Position numbers and translations under genes: made by a program
Assembly: GCF_900637855.1 (NCBI RefSeq)
Contig: NZ_LR134440.1
Location: 682,001-746,000, forward strand
DNA length: 64,000 nt
Reading direction: 5' to 3'
DNA from: Neisseria animaloris
Lineage (GTDB): Bacteria; Pseudomonadota; Gammaproteobacteria; Burkholderiales; Neisseriaceae
Part shown: one piece after another, positions 52,159 through 61,663 of the stretch
Position numbering within the stretch: the first letter of the stretch is position 1
Layout of the letters: the number at the start of each line of letters is the position of its first letter
Notes under the pieces: model-generated
What the model was told of the DNA's origin: nothing
Database searches by the model: none
What the model saw: only the letters and a program-made list of their open reading frames with translations

Positions 52159-52258
52159 AGCCGTCTGAAATATTGTTCCGACGGCTAAATTAATCTTTAT
52201 TTCTTATAATATTAAGGAAGAGTAAAAATAAGCCGCCTAAATTTTAGACGGCTTTTAG
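52159..52258. terminator. Two degenerate uptake-sequence hairpins between hemB and rseA
   Basis: AAGCCGTCTGAA with GTTCCGACGGCTA at 52159-52189, and AAGCCGCCTAAA with TTTAGACGGCTT at 52233-52258. Both are imperfect uptake-sequence pairs that still form stems and lie between convergent genes. They look like decayed signals kept for terminator function. Confidence 0.6.
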
Positions 52259-52287
52259 AGAATCAATAGCAACTTTCCATAAACTGA

Positions 52288-52878
52288 TTAATGTGCGGCA
52301 CTGGCAGTACTATTTCCTGCCGACAATTTTTCTACTCTCACAGCAGTCTGCTTTTCAACTGTTTCCGTTGCTTGAGCAGCCTTTGCAGCATTGGGAACTA
52401 CGGTGCCTTGCGCCTCAGCATTAGCTACTGCATTATTTTTTGCCGCTGCATTTCCGCCCACTGAAACAATTTCCGTTTGAGTCGGTTTTGCAGGAGTAGA
52501 CTGCTCAACAACATTAGCCTCACTTTCAGCATTCATTTGCGGCCAGAACTGCCATACACCAACGGCTACAGCCAATATACTGGCAGCCACAGCAAAACCG
52601 CGGAAAGCATGATTAGACGCAGAAGCGACAGGGCGTGCAACAAAAACCTGTTTGCCTTCTGCCGTAGCAGATTGTGTTAAAAGAATTTTTTCATTTGTCA
52701 ATTCAATATCTTTACCTACAGCCGATTTAGCATGTTGCATATAATCGCGAATCAAATGATATTCATACCATTTTTGCTGAGCATCACTATCAGATAGCAA
52801 TTTATCAAGTGCTTCTTCTGATAAGTTGTCATCATCCATGGCGGCAGATACAAATTCGAAATCTTTGTTTTGGTTCAT
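52288..52878 (-). CDS. Sigma-E anti-sigma factor, RseA/MucA-like
   Basis: A 196-residue bitopic inner-membrane protein. Residues 1-80 resemble the RseA N-terminal domain that binds the sigma factor (VSAAMDDDNLSEEALDKLL, then WYEYHLIRDYM). One membrane helix lies at about residues 93-111 (GFAVAASILAVAVGVWQFW). The periplasmic tail is low-complexity, Ala/Thr/Val-rich, without a clear RseA C-terminal domain. It follows rpoE by four bases, so it is the cognate anti-sigma factor. No rseB or degP gene is next to it. Confidence 0.85.
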   Translation of the reverse strand: MNQNKDFEFVSAAMDDDNLSEEALDKLLSDSDAQQKWYEYHLIRDYMQHAKSAVGKDIELTNEKILLTQSATAEGKQVFVARPVASASNHAFRGFAVAASILAVAVGVWQFWPQMNAESEANVVEQSTPAKPTQTEIVSVGGNAAAKNNAVANAEAQGTVVPNAAKAAQATETVEKQTAVRVEKLSAGNSTASAAH

Positions 52879-52882
52879 TATT

Positions 52883-53482
52883 TTACCACCTTTGGTCTTC
52901 AGACGTATCCAACAACGGCCTTAAATCTTTAGCGATTACCTCGCGTGCTCTAAAAATTCGCGAGCGTACGGTACCGATAGGACAGTCCATTATCTGAGCA
53001 ATTTCCTCGTAAGACAAACCTTCCATCTCTCGCAAAGAGATGGCTTTCCGTAAATCATCCGGCAATTTGGCAATGGCTGCCTCTACCGTTTCTAAAATCT
53101 CCCGATTCATCATCTCAGCTTCCGGTGTGTGATGATCGGCAAGCTGATCGGCTAAATCGAGAACATCCCCTTCGTCATTTGCGACATCGGCGCTTACAAA
53201 AGGCCGTTTGCCGGAAGTAACCAAAAAGTTTTTAGCCGTATTGATACCAATACGATAAAGCCATGTATAAAAAGCACTTTCACCTCGAAAATTAGGCAAG
53301 GCTCTATACGCTTTTATCAAGGCTTCTTGTGCCACGTCGTTTACTTCGTGCTCGTCCTTAATAAAACGAGACAATAAACGGGTAAGACGACGCTGGTATT
53401 TTGATACCAGTAATTCAAACGCTTTATGTTCGCCTTTTTGCGCACGCTCTACCAATGCTTGATCGATTTTACGATCATTCAT
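52883..53482 (-). CDS. rpoE: RNA polymerase sigma-E factor (RpoE/AlgU type)
   Basis: An extracytoplasmic-function sigma factor for envelope stress, 199 residues. Region 2 reads DQALVERAQKGEHKAFELLV to about residue 95, with the DVAQEALIKAYRAL core-binding helix. Region 4 from about residue 135 holds LREMEGLSYEEIAQIMDCPI and GTVRSRIFRAREVI, the helix-turn-helix for the -35. Similarity to enteric RpoE and Pseudomonas AlgU is much higher than to the short ECF factors of pathogenic Neisseria, by my reading. It forms an operon with the anti-sigma gene. Confidence 0.93.
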   Translation of the reverse strand: MNDRKIDQALVERAQKGEHKAFELLVSKYQRRLTRLLSRFIKDEHEVNDVAQEALIKAYRALPNFRGESAFYTWLYRIGINTAKNFLVTSGKRPFVSADVANDEGDVLDLADQLADHHTPEAEMMNREILETVEAAIAKLPDDLRKAISLREMEGLSYEEIAQIMDCPIGTVRSRIFRAREVIAKDLRPLLDTSEDQRW

Positions 53483-53552
53483 GTCAGACCTTTATTTTAC
53501 GAGATTACAAACATAGAAAAGGTAAAGCACACATTGTTGAACATAAGACACT

Positions 53553-54920
53553 TTACCTCTGCTTTGGTTCCAAAACAAAGCAATTAAATTTGTCGAAAAC
53601 AGGCAGTACCCCATTTTGACAGCCATAATGAACGCTTACCCAAATATTGGCAATAGCCAAACATTTATTTTGGCTATCCGTTACAATCGGCCAATATTTC
53701 CTCACAAAGGATGGAATCTTGCATTCTTGTAAAATTTTCCGAACACTTTTATGACCAACGGTCAATGCAATGACATCATCGGCATTTGCCGCTCTAATGC
53801 ACCCTTGACCATCTAACAATTCTTCACAAATTCCAAACAAATTACGCCTCAAGGTAAAACCGTTTTCCGGCAATATTTTTTTCAGACGGCCTGCCAAAAT
53901 CTGCTCGTTTCCAATCCATGCGCATTCTTTTTCCCAGCCGTTTTTTTGAACAAACAAACGGTTTTGATAGGCATAAATCCGCCCGTCCGGCAGTTGCCAT
54001 TCCGCAGAGGCTGTCTGAATACTATTTAGTACACGTGAAAAATCGGCGATACTTTCTGCTGTCGGCACACCCAATTCGTGAATCTTGGCAAAATACCATA
54101 ATTGTTGCCGACGACGCACTTCACTCAAACTGCGCCAACGTTGCAAATCAAATGTTCCTGTGGCGCAGATATATTGATGATCTTGCTGCACAATTTCATC
54201 CAACAAGGCAAGCTCATTCTGCAATGACGCGATACTGCCGATTATATGGTTGTCGAGATGCGGTAGGCGGGAGCGCCAAACGGGCAAAGCATCGTTACGT
54301 AACCAATTGCGTAGAAAGCCCGAGTCTTGGTTGCTGGAATCTTCAACATAAATCAAATCGTGCATGTCGGCATAGTCGGCCAGTTGTTCACGTGTGAACC
54401 CCAGAAGCGGCCGCCATATTTGCGTGCGTTCATTCAACGCCCTCCACTCTGGCATGGCCGACAACGCACGCAATCCTCCGCCGCGCATGGCTGCCAACAT
54501 AAATGTTTCCACTTGATCGCCGCGATGATGGGCCAATGCCACGATATCGCTCCGGCCGTCTGAAAAAATACGATAGCGTTCTTTTCGCGCTGCGGCTTCT
54601 ATGCCCAAGCCGTTTTTCTCAACGCACACTTTTTCCAGCCGAAGCGGAATATCCAACCGATCGCATAAGGTGTTGCAAAAAGCAGCCCATTCGTCTGCTT
54701 TTTCATTCAACCCGTGGTGGACATGCACTGCCTTCAAAACAAATCTGAACCGTTTGCGCATACATGACAATAAATGCAGCAACACAACGGAATCCAAACC
54801 GCCGCTCAATCCGACTTCAATCACCGTCTGAGGCGGCAAATGCTGCGGCCATGCGTCGGCCACCTGTTCCAACAGGTTATTTGCATGGGGATGTTTACAC
54901 TTTGTTTGGGAGTTGTTCAT
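53553..54920 (-). CDS. tilS: tRNA(Ile)-lysidine synthase
   Basis: Attaches lysine to C34 of the CAT-anticodon tRNA-Ile so it reads AUA. The protein has 455 residues. The ATP-pyrophosphatase P-loop is SGGLDS at 39-44, followed by the HVHHGLNEKAD segment and the HHRGDQVETFMLAAMRGGG motif. The C-terminal part (to residue 455) is the tRNA-binding domain of long-form TilS. Uptake sequences near 53881 and 54557 and a variant near 54008 are embedded. It stands alone between rpoE and the phosphate transporter gene. Confidence 0.94.
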   Translation of the reverse strand: MNNSQTKCKHPHANNLLEQVADAWPQHLPPQTVIEVGLSGGLDSVVLLHLLSCMRKRFRFVLKAVHVHHGLNEKADEWAAFCNTLCDRLDIPLRLEKVCVEKNGLGIEAAARKERYRIFSDGRSDIVALAHHRGDQVETFMLAAMRGGGLRALSAMPEWRALNERTQIWRPLLGFTREQLADYADMHDLIYVEDSSNQDSGFLRNWLRNDALPVWRSRLPHLDNHIIGSIASLQNELALLDEIVQQDHQYICATGTFDLQRWRSLSEVRRRQQLWYFAKIHELGVPTAESIADFSRVLNSIQTASAEWQLPDGRIYAYQNRLFVQKNGWEKECAWIGNEQILAGRLKKILPENGFTLRRNLFGICEELLDGQGCIRAANADDVIALTVGHKSVRKILQECKIPSFVRKYWPIVTDSQNKCLAIANIWVSVHYGCQNGVLPVFDKFNCFVLEPKQR

Positions 54921-54965
54921 GAATCGGAAACAATGGTTTGGGTGTTAAGCCGGTATTATATCGTG

Positions 54966-54998
54966 GAGGCCGTCTGAAAGATGTTTTTCAGACGGCCT
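54966..54998 (-). terminator. Uptake-sequence hairpin behind the Na/Pi cotransporter gene
   Basis: Inverted AGGCCGTCTGAAA pair with a six-base loop, five bases after the transporter stop codon on the minus strand. Confidence 0.65.
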
Positions 54999-55002
54999 GC
55001 TT

Positions 55003-56778
55003 TCATGCTGCAAGCTGCTCTTTCGATGAGAAATCCAAATCGGCCGTATGGATAATTTCCTGCATTCCCCAACCGATACGGCGTGCATAGTTGATATCAT
55101 TCATCAACGAAGAAGTTTGCCAGCCGCTAATTCGCTTATTACGCAGTTTTACCAATATACGGGCGCGGAGATTTTCCAAAGAATCAATATGTTTGGAAAA
55201 TTTATCCACTTCTTCCTCCCATTCCGGGGTATTGATGGGCAATGCCGTAACACGGCGGAATAAGATTAACGTTTTAAACAAATGGCGGCGCAAACGCATA
55301 TAGTCGTTAAATGCCGGCGAACCGGGCTGCTGCAAATAAATCTGCATATTCTTCTGCAAATGCTTGCTTTCTTTAACAATTTCCACCATTTGAAACGCTG
55401 CCATATGTGCCGTAGTGAGCCGTTGCTGCTGTTCTGCACCGTCAATATCGATTTTGCTGGTAAAGTCCAACACATCACTGTATAGAGGCTTCACTTGGCT
55501 TTCATAATACGCCTGAACATCCAAATGTAGCGGCGGCTCGGGGGGAGGCAATTCTTCATCCGGATCGACATTACTCTGATATAACCGCTCCACCGATATA
55601 AACAGCACATGGCAGATAACTTCCAAGCTCAACGCGCTCAGGTGGTTAATTTCCTTAAACACTGCCCGCAAAGCCGTATCTCCTGCACGCAGCATATTGT
55701 CGTTCAAATAACGGGCACGGACGGGCTTGCTGTCTTCCGGTAACAATTCGGCTTCTGCTCTTTCCGGCAACCATCTCAGAAGTTTTTCCGCAAGTTGATT
55801 TTGCAACTTCCAAAATACCGCGAGTCCCAAGCCGTTGAATAACGTGTGAAATAAAGCCAGTTGCAATAGCACGCCCATTCCTGTCCATGCAGCAAGCAAA
55901 GTAACGAATTTGGTTAGCGGCAACCACAGCAACAATGACAACACCGCGGTAACCACATTAAATAGCAGATGTGCCAATACCAAACGCTGGCTGCTCCGTT
56001 CACTGCCGAGCATGCCGACAAAAGCGGTTGAAATGCTACTGCCCACGTTAGAACCGACCGCAATGGCAAAACCTTGCACCAAGCTGATTTGTCCGCCGGC
56101 CAAAGCCGCTAAAGTAAGAATCAATGTGGCATGTGAAGATTGCAAAACAATCGTCAACAGCAAACCTATACCACTGAAAATGGCAATTTCTGCCACACCG
56201 CTTACCTGAATAGAAGCAAAATCGACCTGCCCGCCCAAATCTCGGAAGCCGTTTTTAATGGCATCAATTCCGATAAAAATCAGTGAAATACCTACCAACA
56301 CTCTTCCGACGGCTTTGGCTTTGTTATTAAAGAAGCCCGCCAGAATGCCGAACACCAGCATGGGTATGGCAATAGGGCTCAAGCTGATGCTCTGCCCTGC
56401 TATGGCCAACAGCCAAATGCCGCTGGTCGCCCCCAAGTTCGTACCTAAAATCACGGCGATGCCGCCGGCCAACGTAATCAAACCGGTACTTAAAAAGGCA
56501 ATCGTCAGCAAAGACACCAAAGTACTTGATTGCAAAATAAAAGTGGCACCGATACCGAAAAACAAACCTTTGCCCGGCGTTGCGGTGCTTTTCGCCATCA
56601 ACCGCTCCAATGTACCGCCGGCCGCATTATGCAAACCTTCTTCAATACACTGCATACCGAACAAAAATAAGGCCAAACCGTAGCAGAGCTTCAGCCAAGG
56701 CGCGCTATACCAAAAACTATAAGCCAACACGGTGAGCAATAAGGCAACTAACAATGGCTTCCAGACGTTTTTTCTCAT
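55003..56778 (-). CDS. Na/Pi cotransporter family protein with PhoU-like tail
   Basis: An inner-membrane protein of about 591 residues. The first about 340 carry eight to ten helices with the repeated QSS motif of the NptA/NaPi-II family (TFILQSSTLVSLLTIAF and TIVLQSSHATLILTLAA). The rest is a helical PhoU-like cytoplasmic domain. Family members move sodium and phosphate; some act in other roles, so phosphate is the likely but untested substrate. The start at 56778 has AGGGA before it; 14 upstream codons in frame look non-coding. Confidence 0.88.
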   Translation of the reverse strand: MRKNVWKPLLVALLLTVLAYSFWYSAPWLKLCYGLALFLFGMQCIEEGLHNAAGGTLERLMAKSTATPGKGLFFGIGATFILQSSTLVSLLTIAFLSTGLITLAGGIAVILGTNLGATSGIWLLAIAGQSISLSPIAIPMLVFGILAGFFNNKAKAVGRVLVGISLIFIGIDAIKNGFRDLGGQVDFASIQVSGVAEIAIFSGIGLLLTIVLQSSHATLILTLAALAGGQISLVQGFAIAVGSNVGSSISTAFVGMLGSERSSQRLVLAHLLFNVVTAVLSLLLWLPLTKFVTLLAAWTGMGVLLQLALFHTLFNGLGLAVFWKLQNQLAEKLLRWLPERAEAELLPEDSKPVRARYLNDNMLRAGDTALRAVFKEINHLSALSLEVICHVLFISVERLYQSNVDPDEELPPPEPPLHLDVQAYYESQVKPLYSDVLDFTSKIDIDGAEQQQRLTTAHMAAFQMVEIVKESKHLQKNMQIYLQQPGSPAFNDYMRLRRHLFKTLILFRRVTALPINTPEWEEEVDKFSKHIDSLENLRARILVKLRNKRISGWQTSSLMNDINYARRIGWGMQEIIHTADLDFSSKEQLAA

Positions 56779-56949
56779 GTATTTCCCTAAAGTTATTAGA
56801 CAGTTATAAAAATGGGGCAATTATAGCCAACTATTTTGTTACTCTTAAATAGCCGTTAAAGTTAATTTATTTTCCAAAACGGCAACGCGTAGGCAATAGC
56901 CAAAGGTTCAACGAGCAACGGTTTGCTGACATTCTTAAAACCGATATAT

Positions 56950-57050
56950 GAGGCCGTCTGAAAACTCGTTTCAGACGGCCTCATAGCATTCTTTTCTTAT
57001 TTTAAGAAAAGGCCGTCTGAAAACCCAAATTCGTGTTTTCAGACGGCCTT
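56950..57050 (-). terminator. Two tandem uptake-sequence hairpins after nlpD
   Basis: Two complete inverted AGGCCGTCTGAA pairs (56950-56982 and 57008-57050) lie one behind the other between nlpD and the Na/Pi gene. Four uptake sequences in 100 bases is unusually dense for an intergenic region. Confidence 0.7.
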
Positions 57051-57068
57051 CCTAGAAAAGTTACTTAA

Positions 57069-58004
57069 TTAAAATGCAACAAACTGCGTAGGATTCACGG
57101 GTTTGCCACTTTGACGCACTTCAAAATGAAGTTTGACACGGTCGGCATCGGTATTTCCCATACGCGCGATGGTTTGGCCGCGTTTCACAGTCTGGCCTTC
57201 TTTTACCAACAGATTTTGGTTATGACCGTAAGCAGTTAGGAACATAGTATTGTGCTGAACGATAACCAGATTACCGTAACCGCGCAGGCCGGAGCCGGCA
57301 TAAACCACCTTACCGTCGGCAGCCGAAACCACAGCTTGACCCGCAGTGCCTGCAATATCGACACCTTTGCTGCCACCGCCGAATTGAGTGATGATATTAC
57401 CTGCGGTAGGGCGCTGCCAAGTGATGCCGGAAACAGTGCGCGTACTGCCTGTCGATACGGTCGGAGTCTTTGCCGGCTCAGTAGTAGAGGGGGCAGGTTT
57501 GGGCTGCGTTGCAACCGGAGCAGGTTTAGATGCAGGCGTAGAAGCAGAAGGCGCATCGGCAGGCGCAACATAACCTGCGGGTTTCACACGCAGAGTTTGA
57601 CCTACGCTGATGGTGTTGTCAGCCAGATTATTCCATTCGCGCAAATTGTCTTGGGTAATGTTGTAGCGTTTAGCGATGTTGTAAACCGTGTCGCCACGTA
57701 CAACGGTATGGGTGGCGGCATTGGTGTCGACCGGCGCATTAGAAGGTATGTAAGCACCGCCACTACTGGCCGGAGCACCGCCGGCAGTGGGCGGAGTATA
57801 AGGCTCAGGCGCTGCAGCACTTGCACCTGCCGCATTCGGCTCATAGGGCGTTGCGCCATACGGATTGCTTTGACCGGCCTGCGAAGATGCCGAACTTGAT
57901 GTACCTGACGTAACGGGAGCTGCGGGCTGTTGAAGCCAAGAACATGCCCCCAACATTAAAACCAGGGCAGCCGAACCGGCGCGAAATGCGGTTTTTTTCA
58001 ACAT
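57069..58004 (-). CDS. nlpD: NlpD-type lipoprotein, LysM and degenerate M23 domain
   Basis: An outer-membrane lipoprotein of 311 residues that, in the family, activates cell-wall amidases during division. The lipobox is LGAC (Cys21). A LysM peptidoglycan-binding domain covers about residues 98-143 (HTVVRGDTVYNIAKRYNITQ). The M23 domain covers about 205-311: it has GVDIAGTAG where active enzymes carry H...D, and keeps HFEVR. The first zinc ligand appears lost, which fits a catalytically dead activator. Between LysM and M23 lies a Pro/Ala/Thr-rich linker. It is downstream of pcm and surE. Confidence 0.92.
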   Translation of the reverse strand: MLKKTAFRAGSAALVLMLGACSWLQQPAAPVTSGTSSSASSQAGQSNPYGATPYEPNAAGASAAAPEPYTPPTAGGAPASSGGAYIPSNAPVDTNAATHTVVRGDTVYNIAKRYNITQDNLREWNNLADNTISVGQTLRVKPAGYVAPADAPSASTPASKPAPVATQPKPAPSTTEPAKTPTVSTGSTRTVSGITWQRPTAGNIITQFGGGSKGVDIAGTAGQAVVSAADGKVVYAGSGLRGYGNLVIVQHNTMFLTAYGHNQNLLVKEGQTVKRGQTIARMGNTDADRVKLHFEVRQSGKPVNPTQFVAF

Positions 58005-58088
58005 ATTTTCTTACCTTCTGTTTGGTTTGAATTTGGAATCGCGGCATATCATAAAACAAATTATGCCCTGCTCTCAAGTCTTTACGAT

Positions 58089-58748
58089 TTAAGTATCCAT
58101 ACCGCTGACCAGCGGTACAAAGTTGGCTTCCTGTACGCAGGTTTCACGGTATCCCTGCGGTGTTTTTTCAATCAGCCACAAATACTGCACGCCGCCTTCG
58201 TCGAGCGGCAATACCATACGCCCGCCAACAGCAAGCTGCTGCAAAAGCGCCAGCGGGATTTCTGCGGGAGCGGCCGTAACCAATATGCCGTCGAACGGGG
58301 CGACTTCGGGCAAACCCAAGTAACCGTCGCCGCACACCGTACGGGCTTTGGCCAACAACCCGGCCGCGCGCAAATGCTGCTTGGCACGCTCGTGCAGGGG
58401 GCGGAGGCGCTCCACCGAATAGATTTCCGGCAGGTCTAACGCCAGCAAAACAGCCGTCTGATAGCCGCACCCCGTGCCGATTTCGAGTACGCGCCGCATA
58501 TTTTGCGATGAACCGCCCAACAGCAGCTCCGTCATCTTGGCCACGGTGTAAGGCTGGGAGATGGTCTGCCCCAAGCCTAAGGGCAGCGACATTTCATCGT
58601 AAGCGCGGGTTTGCAGGGCTTCTTCAACAAAAAGATGGCGCGGCACACGATCCATGGCCTGTAAAACCCGCGTGCCTATGCCCATTCTCGCCAAACGCTC
58701 TATCATACGGCGGCGGCGGTTTTCAAAGCCTGTCCAGTTTCCCTGCAT
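58089..58748 (-). CDS. pcm: Protein-L-isoaspartate O-methyltransferase
   Basis: Repairs isoaspartyl residues in aged proteins with S-adenosylmethionine. The protein has 219 residues. MERVPRHLF-type sequence (DRVPRHLFVEEAL), then QTISQPYTVAKMTELL, and motif I LEIGTGCGYQTAVLL at about residue 90 are typical. The start ATG overlaps the surE stop by one base (TAATG), so translation is coupled. Confidence 0.95.
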   Translation of the reverse strand: MQGNWTGFENRRRRMIERLARMGIGTRVLQAMDRVPRHLFVEEALQTRAYDEMSLPLGLGQTISQPYTVAKMTELLLGGSSQNMRRVLEIGTGCGYQTAVLLALDLPEIYSVERLRPLHERAKQHLRAAGLLAKARTVCGDGYLGLPEVAPFDGILVTAAPAEIPLALLQQLAVGGRMVLPLDEGGVQYLWLIEKTPQGYRETCVQEANFVPLVSGMDT

Positions 58749-59500
58749 TACGGCATCACTCCCTGCCAGAAATCTGCCACTTGGTCCATTTTTTCGTAAT
58801 CGGTCAAATCAATCTGCAACGGCGTAACGGTGATGTAGCCGGCTTCGCTTTCGGCAAAATCGGTGCCGCCGTTGCGGTCGGAAATGTCGCCTATCGGGCC
58901 GATCCAGTAAACCGATTCTCCGCGCGGGTTGCGTGCCGGCACGATGCTTTGCACATGATGCCGCTTGCCCAAACGGGTAATTTTACAACCCTGAATATCT
59001 TCGGGTGCAACGGCGGGAATGTTCACATTCCATAAAATCGGCTGTTCGGGCGGATTTTTCAGCAAGTGTTCCAACATAATCCAAGCGGCTCTTTCGGCGG
59101 TTTCCCAATAGCGTCCGCTGAAATCGTTTAAAGAAAACGCGACAGCAGGAATACCCAACAAATAAGCCTCGGTTGCTGCGGCCACCGTGCCGGAATATAA
59201 CGTGTCGTCGCCCATGTTGGCACCGTTGTTGATGCCGGAAAGCACCAAATCGGGCTGAAACTCAGGCAAAGCATGCAAAGCCAGATGAATGCAGTCGGTC
59301 GGCGTGCCGCTCACATAATAAAAGCCGTTGTCGGCCTCTCGGATACGCAAGGGGAGGTCGAGCGTAAGAGAATTGCTGACCCCGCTGCGGTCGCGTTCGG
59401 GCGCAACCACGCGCACGTTGGCAAATTCTGCGGCCACCCGTGCAAGAATAGCGATGCCCGGGGAAAGATAGCCGTCGTCATTACAAATCAGAATATTCAT
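58748..59500 (-). CDS. surE: 5'/3'-nucleotidase SurE
   Basis: A metal-dependent nucleotidase active in stationary phase and stress, 250 residues. The N-terminus [15 protein letters not shown] has the metal-binding Asp8-Asp9; [20 protein letters not shown] holds the conserved Asn. First gene of the surE-pcm-nlpD unit on the minus strand; in enterics rpoS follows nlpD, here it does not. Confidence 0.96.
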   Translation of the reverse strand: MNILICNDDGYLSPGIAILARVAAEFANVRVVAPERDRSGVSNSLTLDLPLRIREADNGFYYVSGTPTDCIHLALHALPEFQPDLVLSGINNGANMGDDTLYSGTVAAATEAYLLGIPAVAFSLNDFSGRYWETAERAAWIMLEHLLKNPPEQPILWNVNIPAVAPEDIQGCKITRLGKRHHVQSIVPARNPRGESVYWIGPIGDISDRNGGTDFAESEAGYITVTPLQIDLTDYEKMDQVADFWQGVMP

Positions 59501-59759
59501 GGTTTCCCTTATTTTCAGACGGCATCAATTCTACCGACTGTGGTTATCGGTGTCTATTTAGTCCCGCCGGAGTAAAAAGCAGTTTGATGCAACCTGCGTG
59601 AATCATAACCCAAAATGTATATGCCGTTCGCCAAATCCGGCTGTCTTTCCGGCTGCATATAGACCAAGCCCTGTGCAATAAGTTTTCAGACGGCCTCAAA
59701 TATAAAAGGCCGTCTGAAACAGGTATAATCCCGCCAATCCCTAACAGAACTGCTTAAAG

Positions 59760-60908
59760 ATGAACCACGAAATCCTGATTATCGGCGGCGGGTTGGTCGG
59801 TGCCGCCGCCGCAGTCGCCCTCAAACAGCAAGGGCGGGATGTTGCCCTGCTGGAAATCCGCCCTCCCGAAACCGATTTCACCAAACTCGAAACCGGTTGG
59901 GACGCACGGATTTACGCCATCAGCCCAACCAATCAAAGCCTGCTCCAATCCTTAGGCGCATGGCCGTCTGAAAGCCGTATCCAACCCGTTTCACGCATGG
60001 ACGTGCGCGGCGACAACGGCGGCCGCATCGAGTTCACAGCCGCCGACATTGACGCACCCCGCCTCACCTGCATCGCCGAAAACCGCTGGCTGCTCGCCGG
60101 CCTGTGGCAGCAAATCCGCGCATTAGAAATACCCGTAATTACCGAAGCCGCCGAAAAACTCGAAACCAACGTTCAGACGGCCTCGCTATCCCTTAAAAAC
60201 GGTGAAACGCTGCAAGCCAAACTGATTATCGGCGCAGACGGTGCCAACTCATGGGTGCGCAGCCAAGCAGGCATCTCCGTTAAAGAAGACCCCTACCGCC
60301 AGCACGGCGTAGTCGCCAACTTCCGCACCGAGCAAGACCACCACGGCACCGCCTTCCAATGGTTCAAAAACGGCGACGTGCTTGCCTACCTGCCGCTGCC
60401 CGACAAAAAAATTTCCATCGTATGGAGCACCCGTGAGCCTGAAAAACTTACCGGCCTCAACCCCGAAGACCTGGCCGCCGCCGTTACCGCGCAAGGCGAA
60501 AACGTACTCGGCCAACTCTCACCCCTCTCCCCCGCCTTCGCCTTCGATTTAATCCTGCGCCGCCCCGAATCCACCGTAGCCCAACGCATTTTACTGATGG
60601 GCGATGCAGCGCATACCATCCACCCGCTCGCCGGACAAGGCGTGAACCTCGGCTTCGGCGACGTGATTGAATTCACACGCCTCAGTCGCAACGCACCCGA
60701 TGTCGGTGCACACCAGCTGTTGAAACAATACGCCCGCAACCGCCTGGAACCCGTCCGCACCATGCAGCTCGGCTGCGACGGCCTGTTTCATCTGTTCAAC
60801 GAACAACACCTCCCCGCCCTGCCCTGGCTGCGCAACACCGGCCTGAATCTGGTCAACGCCACCCCCGCCGTCAAAAACCGCTTGATTAAACATGCGATGG
60901 GGCTATAA
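59760..60908 (+). CDS. FAD-dependent ubiquinone-biosynthesis hydroxylase (UbiH/COQ6 family)
   Basis: A flavin monooxygenase of 382 residues that hydroxylates the ring of ubiquinone precursors. The FAD motif GGGLVGAAAAV lies at about residues 8-18, the ADGANSWVRSQAGI segment (DG motif) near 162, and LMGDAAHTIHPLAGQGVN near 280. UbiH, UbiI, UbiF and the Neisseria UbiM share these motifs, and the single member here could be any of them; UbiM is a reasonable guess for a Neisseriaceae. One uptake sequence encodes VQTAS near residue 140. Confidence 0.85.
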   Translation: MNHEILIIGGGLVGAAAAVALKQQGRDVALLEIRPPETDFTKLETGWDARIYAISPTNQSLLQSLGAWPSESRIQPVSRMDVRGDNGGRIEFTAADIDAPRLTCIAENRWLLAGLWQQIRALEIPVITEAAEKLETNVQTASLSLKNGETLQAKLIIGADGANSWVRSQAGISVKEDPYRQHGVVANFRTEQDHHGTAFQWFKNGDVLAYLPLPDKKISIVWSTREPEKLTGLNPEDLAAAVTAQGENVLGQLSPLSPAFAFDLILRRPESTVAQRILLMGDAAHTIHPLAGQGVNLGFGDVIEFTRLSRNAPDVGAHQLLKQYARNRLEPVRTMQLGCDGLFHLFNEQHLPALPWLRNTGLNLVNATPAVKNRLIKHAMGL

Positions 60909-60922
60909 ACACCAAGCCCTCG

Positions 60923-60961
60923 GAGGCCGTCTGAAAACCCGGTACACCATTCAGACGGCCT
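60923..60961 (+). terminator. Uptake-sequence hairpin after the hydroxylase gene
   Basis: Inverted AGGCCGTCTGAA pair with a loop of about 14 bases, 14 bases after the stop. Confidence 0.65.
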
Positions 60962-61066
60962 TATCTTGAATTTTCAAACGGCAGCCCATTTTTAATTGGA
61001 AATAGAATATTATTGCAACAACCGCTTAAACTGTTATCCGGCTTAAACGGGAAACGGAAATTTTAT

Positions 61067-61663
61067 ATGCGCATCACACTCAGCATCTTAGTATTGACCT
61101 TAAGCTGTTTCGCTCGGGCGGAACAACTGCCCGCCGGTACAAATACCAAACCTTTGGGCTGGGCCACCGTTGTTAAACGCGATGCCAACCTCTACCGCGT
61201 CGACCATTTGCTGTTCCGCAGCGAACAACCGGTAAACGACGATGTGGCCACCATTGAAAAACTGGGTATCAAAAGCGTAGTAAACCTGCGCTTTTTCGAC
61301 CGCAACAACAACGACACCCTTTTGGCAAACCGCAATATCGCCTTAATCAACAGCCCCCTGCTGACATGGCGTATCCGCCCGCAAGATATTGCCCAAACGC
61401 TGTTTCTAATCGAGCAGCAACAGAAAAAAGGCCCTGTGTTGGTACACTGTTACCATGGGGCGGACCGCACGGGCTTGATTTCGGGAATGTACCGCATCGT
61501 TTACCACGGCTGGACGGTTGACCAAGCCAAAGCCGAAATGCTGCAAGGCCCCTACGGTTTCCACAGCATTTGGAAAAACATCGAAAGCCTGTTCAGCCAC
61601 GACACTGTAGAACAAGTAAAAATCCATCTGAAAGCATTACGGGAACAATCAAAAAATAATTAA
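61067..61663 (+). CDS. Secreted protein-tyrosine/dual-specificity-type phosphatase
   Basis: A 198-residue protein with a signal peptide MRITLSILVLTLSCFARA and the P-loop of cysteine phosphatases HCYHGADRTG at residues 127-136, with nucleophile Cys128 and Arg134. The upstream LGIKSVVNLRFFDRN segment is typical of the bacterial dual-specificity group. The preferred ATG at 61067 has a GGAAA before it; the 18 codons upstream are not signal-like. Secretion to the periplasm is expected; the substrate (phospho-protein, phosphoinositide or other) is unknown. It precedes the acyltransferase gene by 123 bases. Confidence 0.85.
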   Translation: MRITLSILVLTLSCFARAEQLPAGTNTKPLGWATVVKRDANLYRVDHLLFRSEQPVNDDVATIEKLGIKSVVNLRFFDRNNNDTLLANRNIALINSPLLTWRIRPQDIAQTLFLIEQQQKKGPVLVHCYHGADRTGLISGMYRIVYHGWTVDQAKAEMLQGPYGFHSIWKNIESLFSHDTVEQVKIHLKALREQSKNN

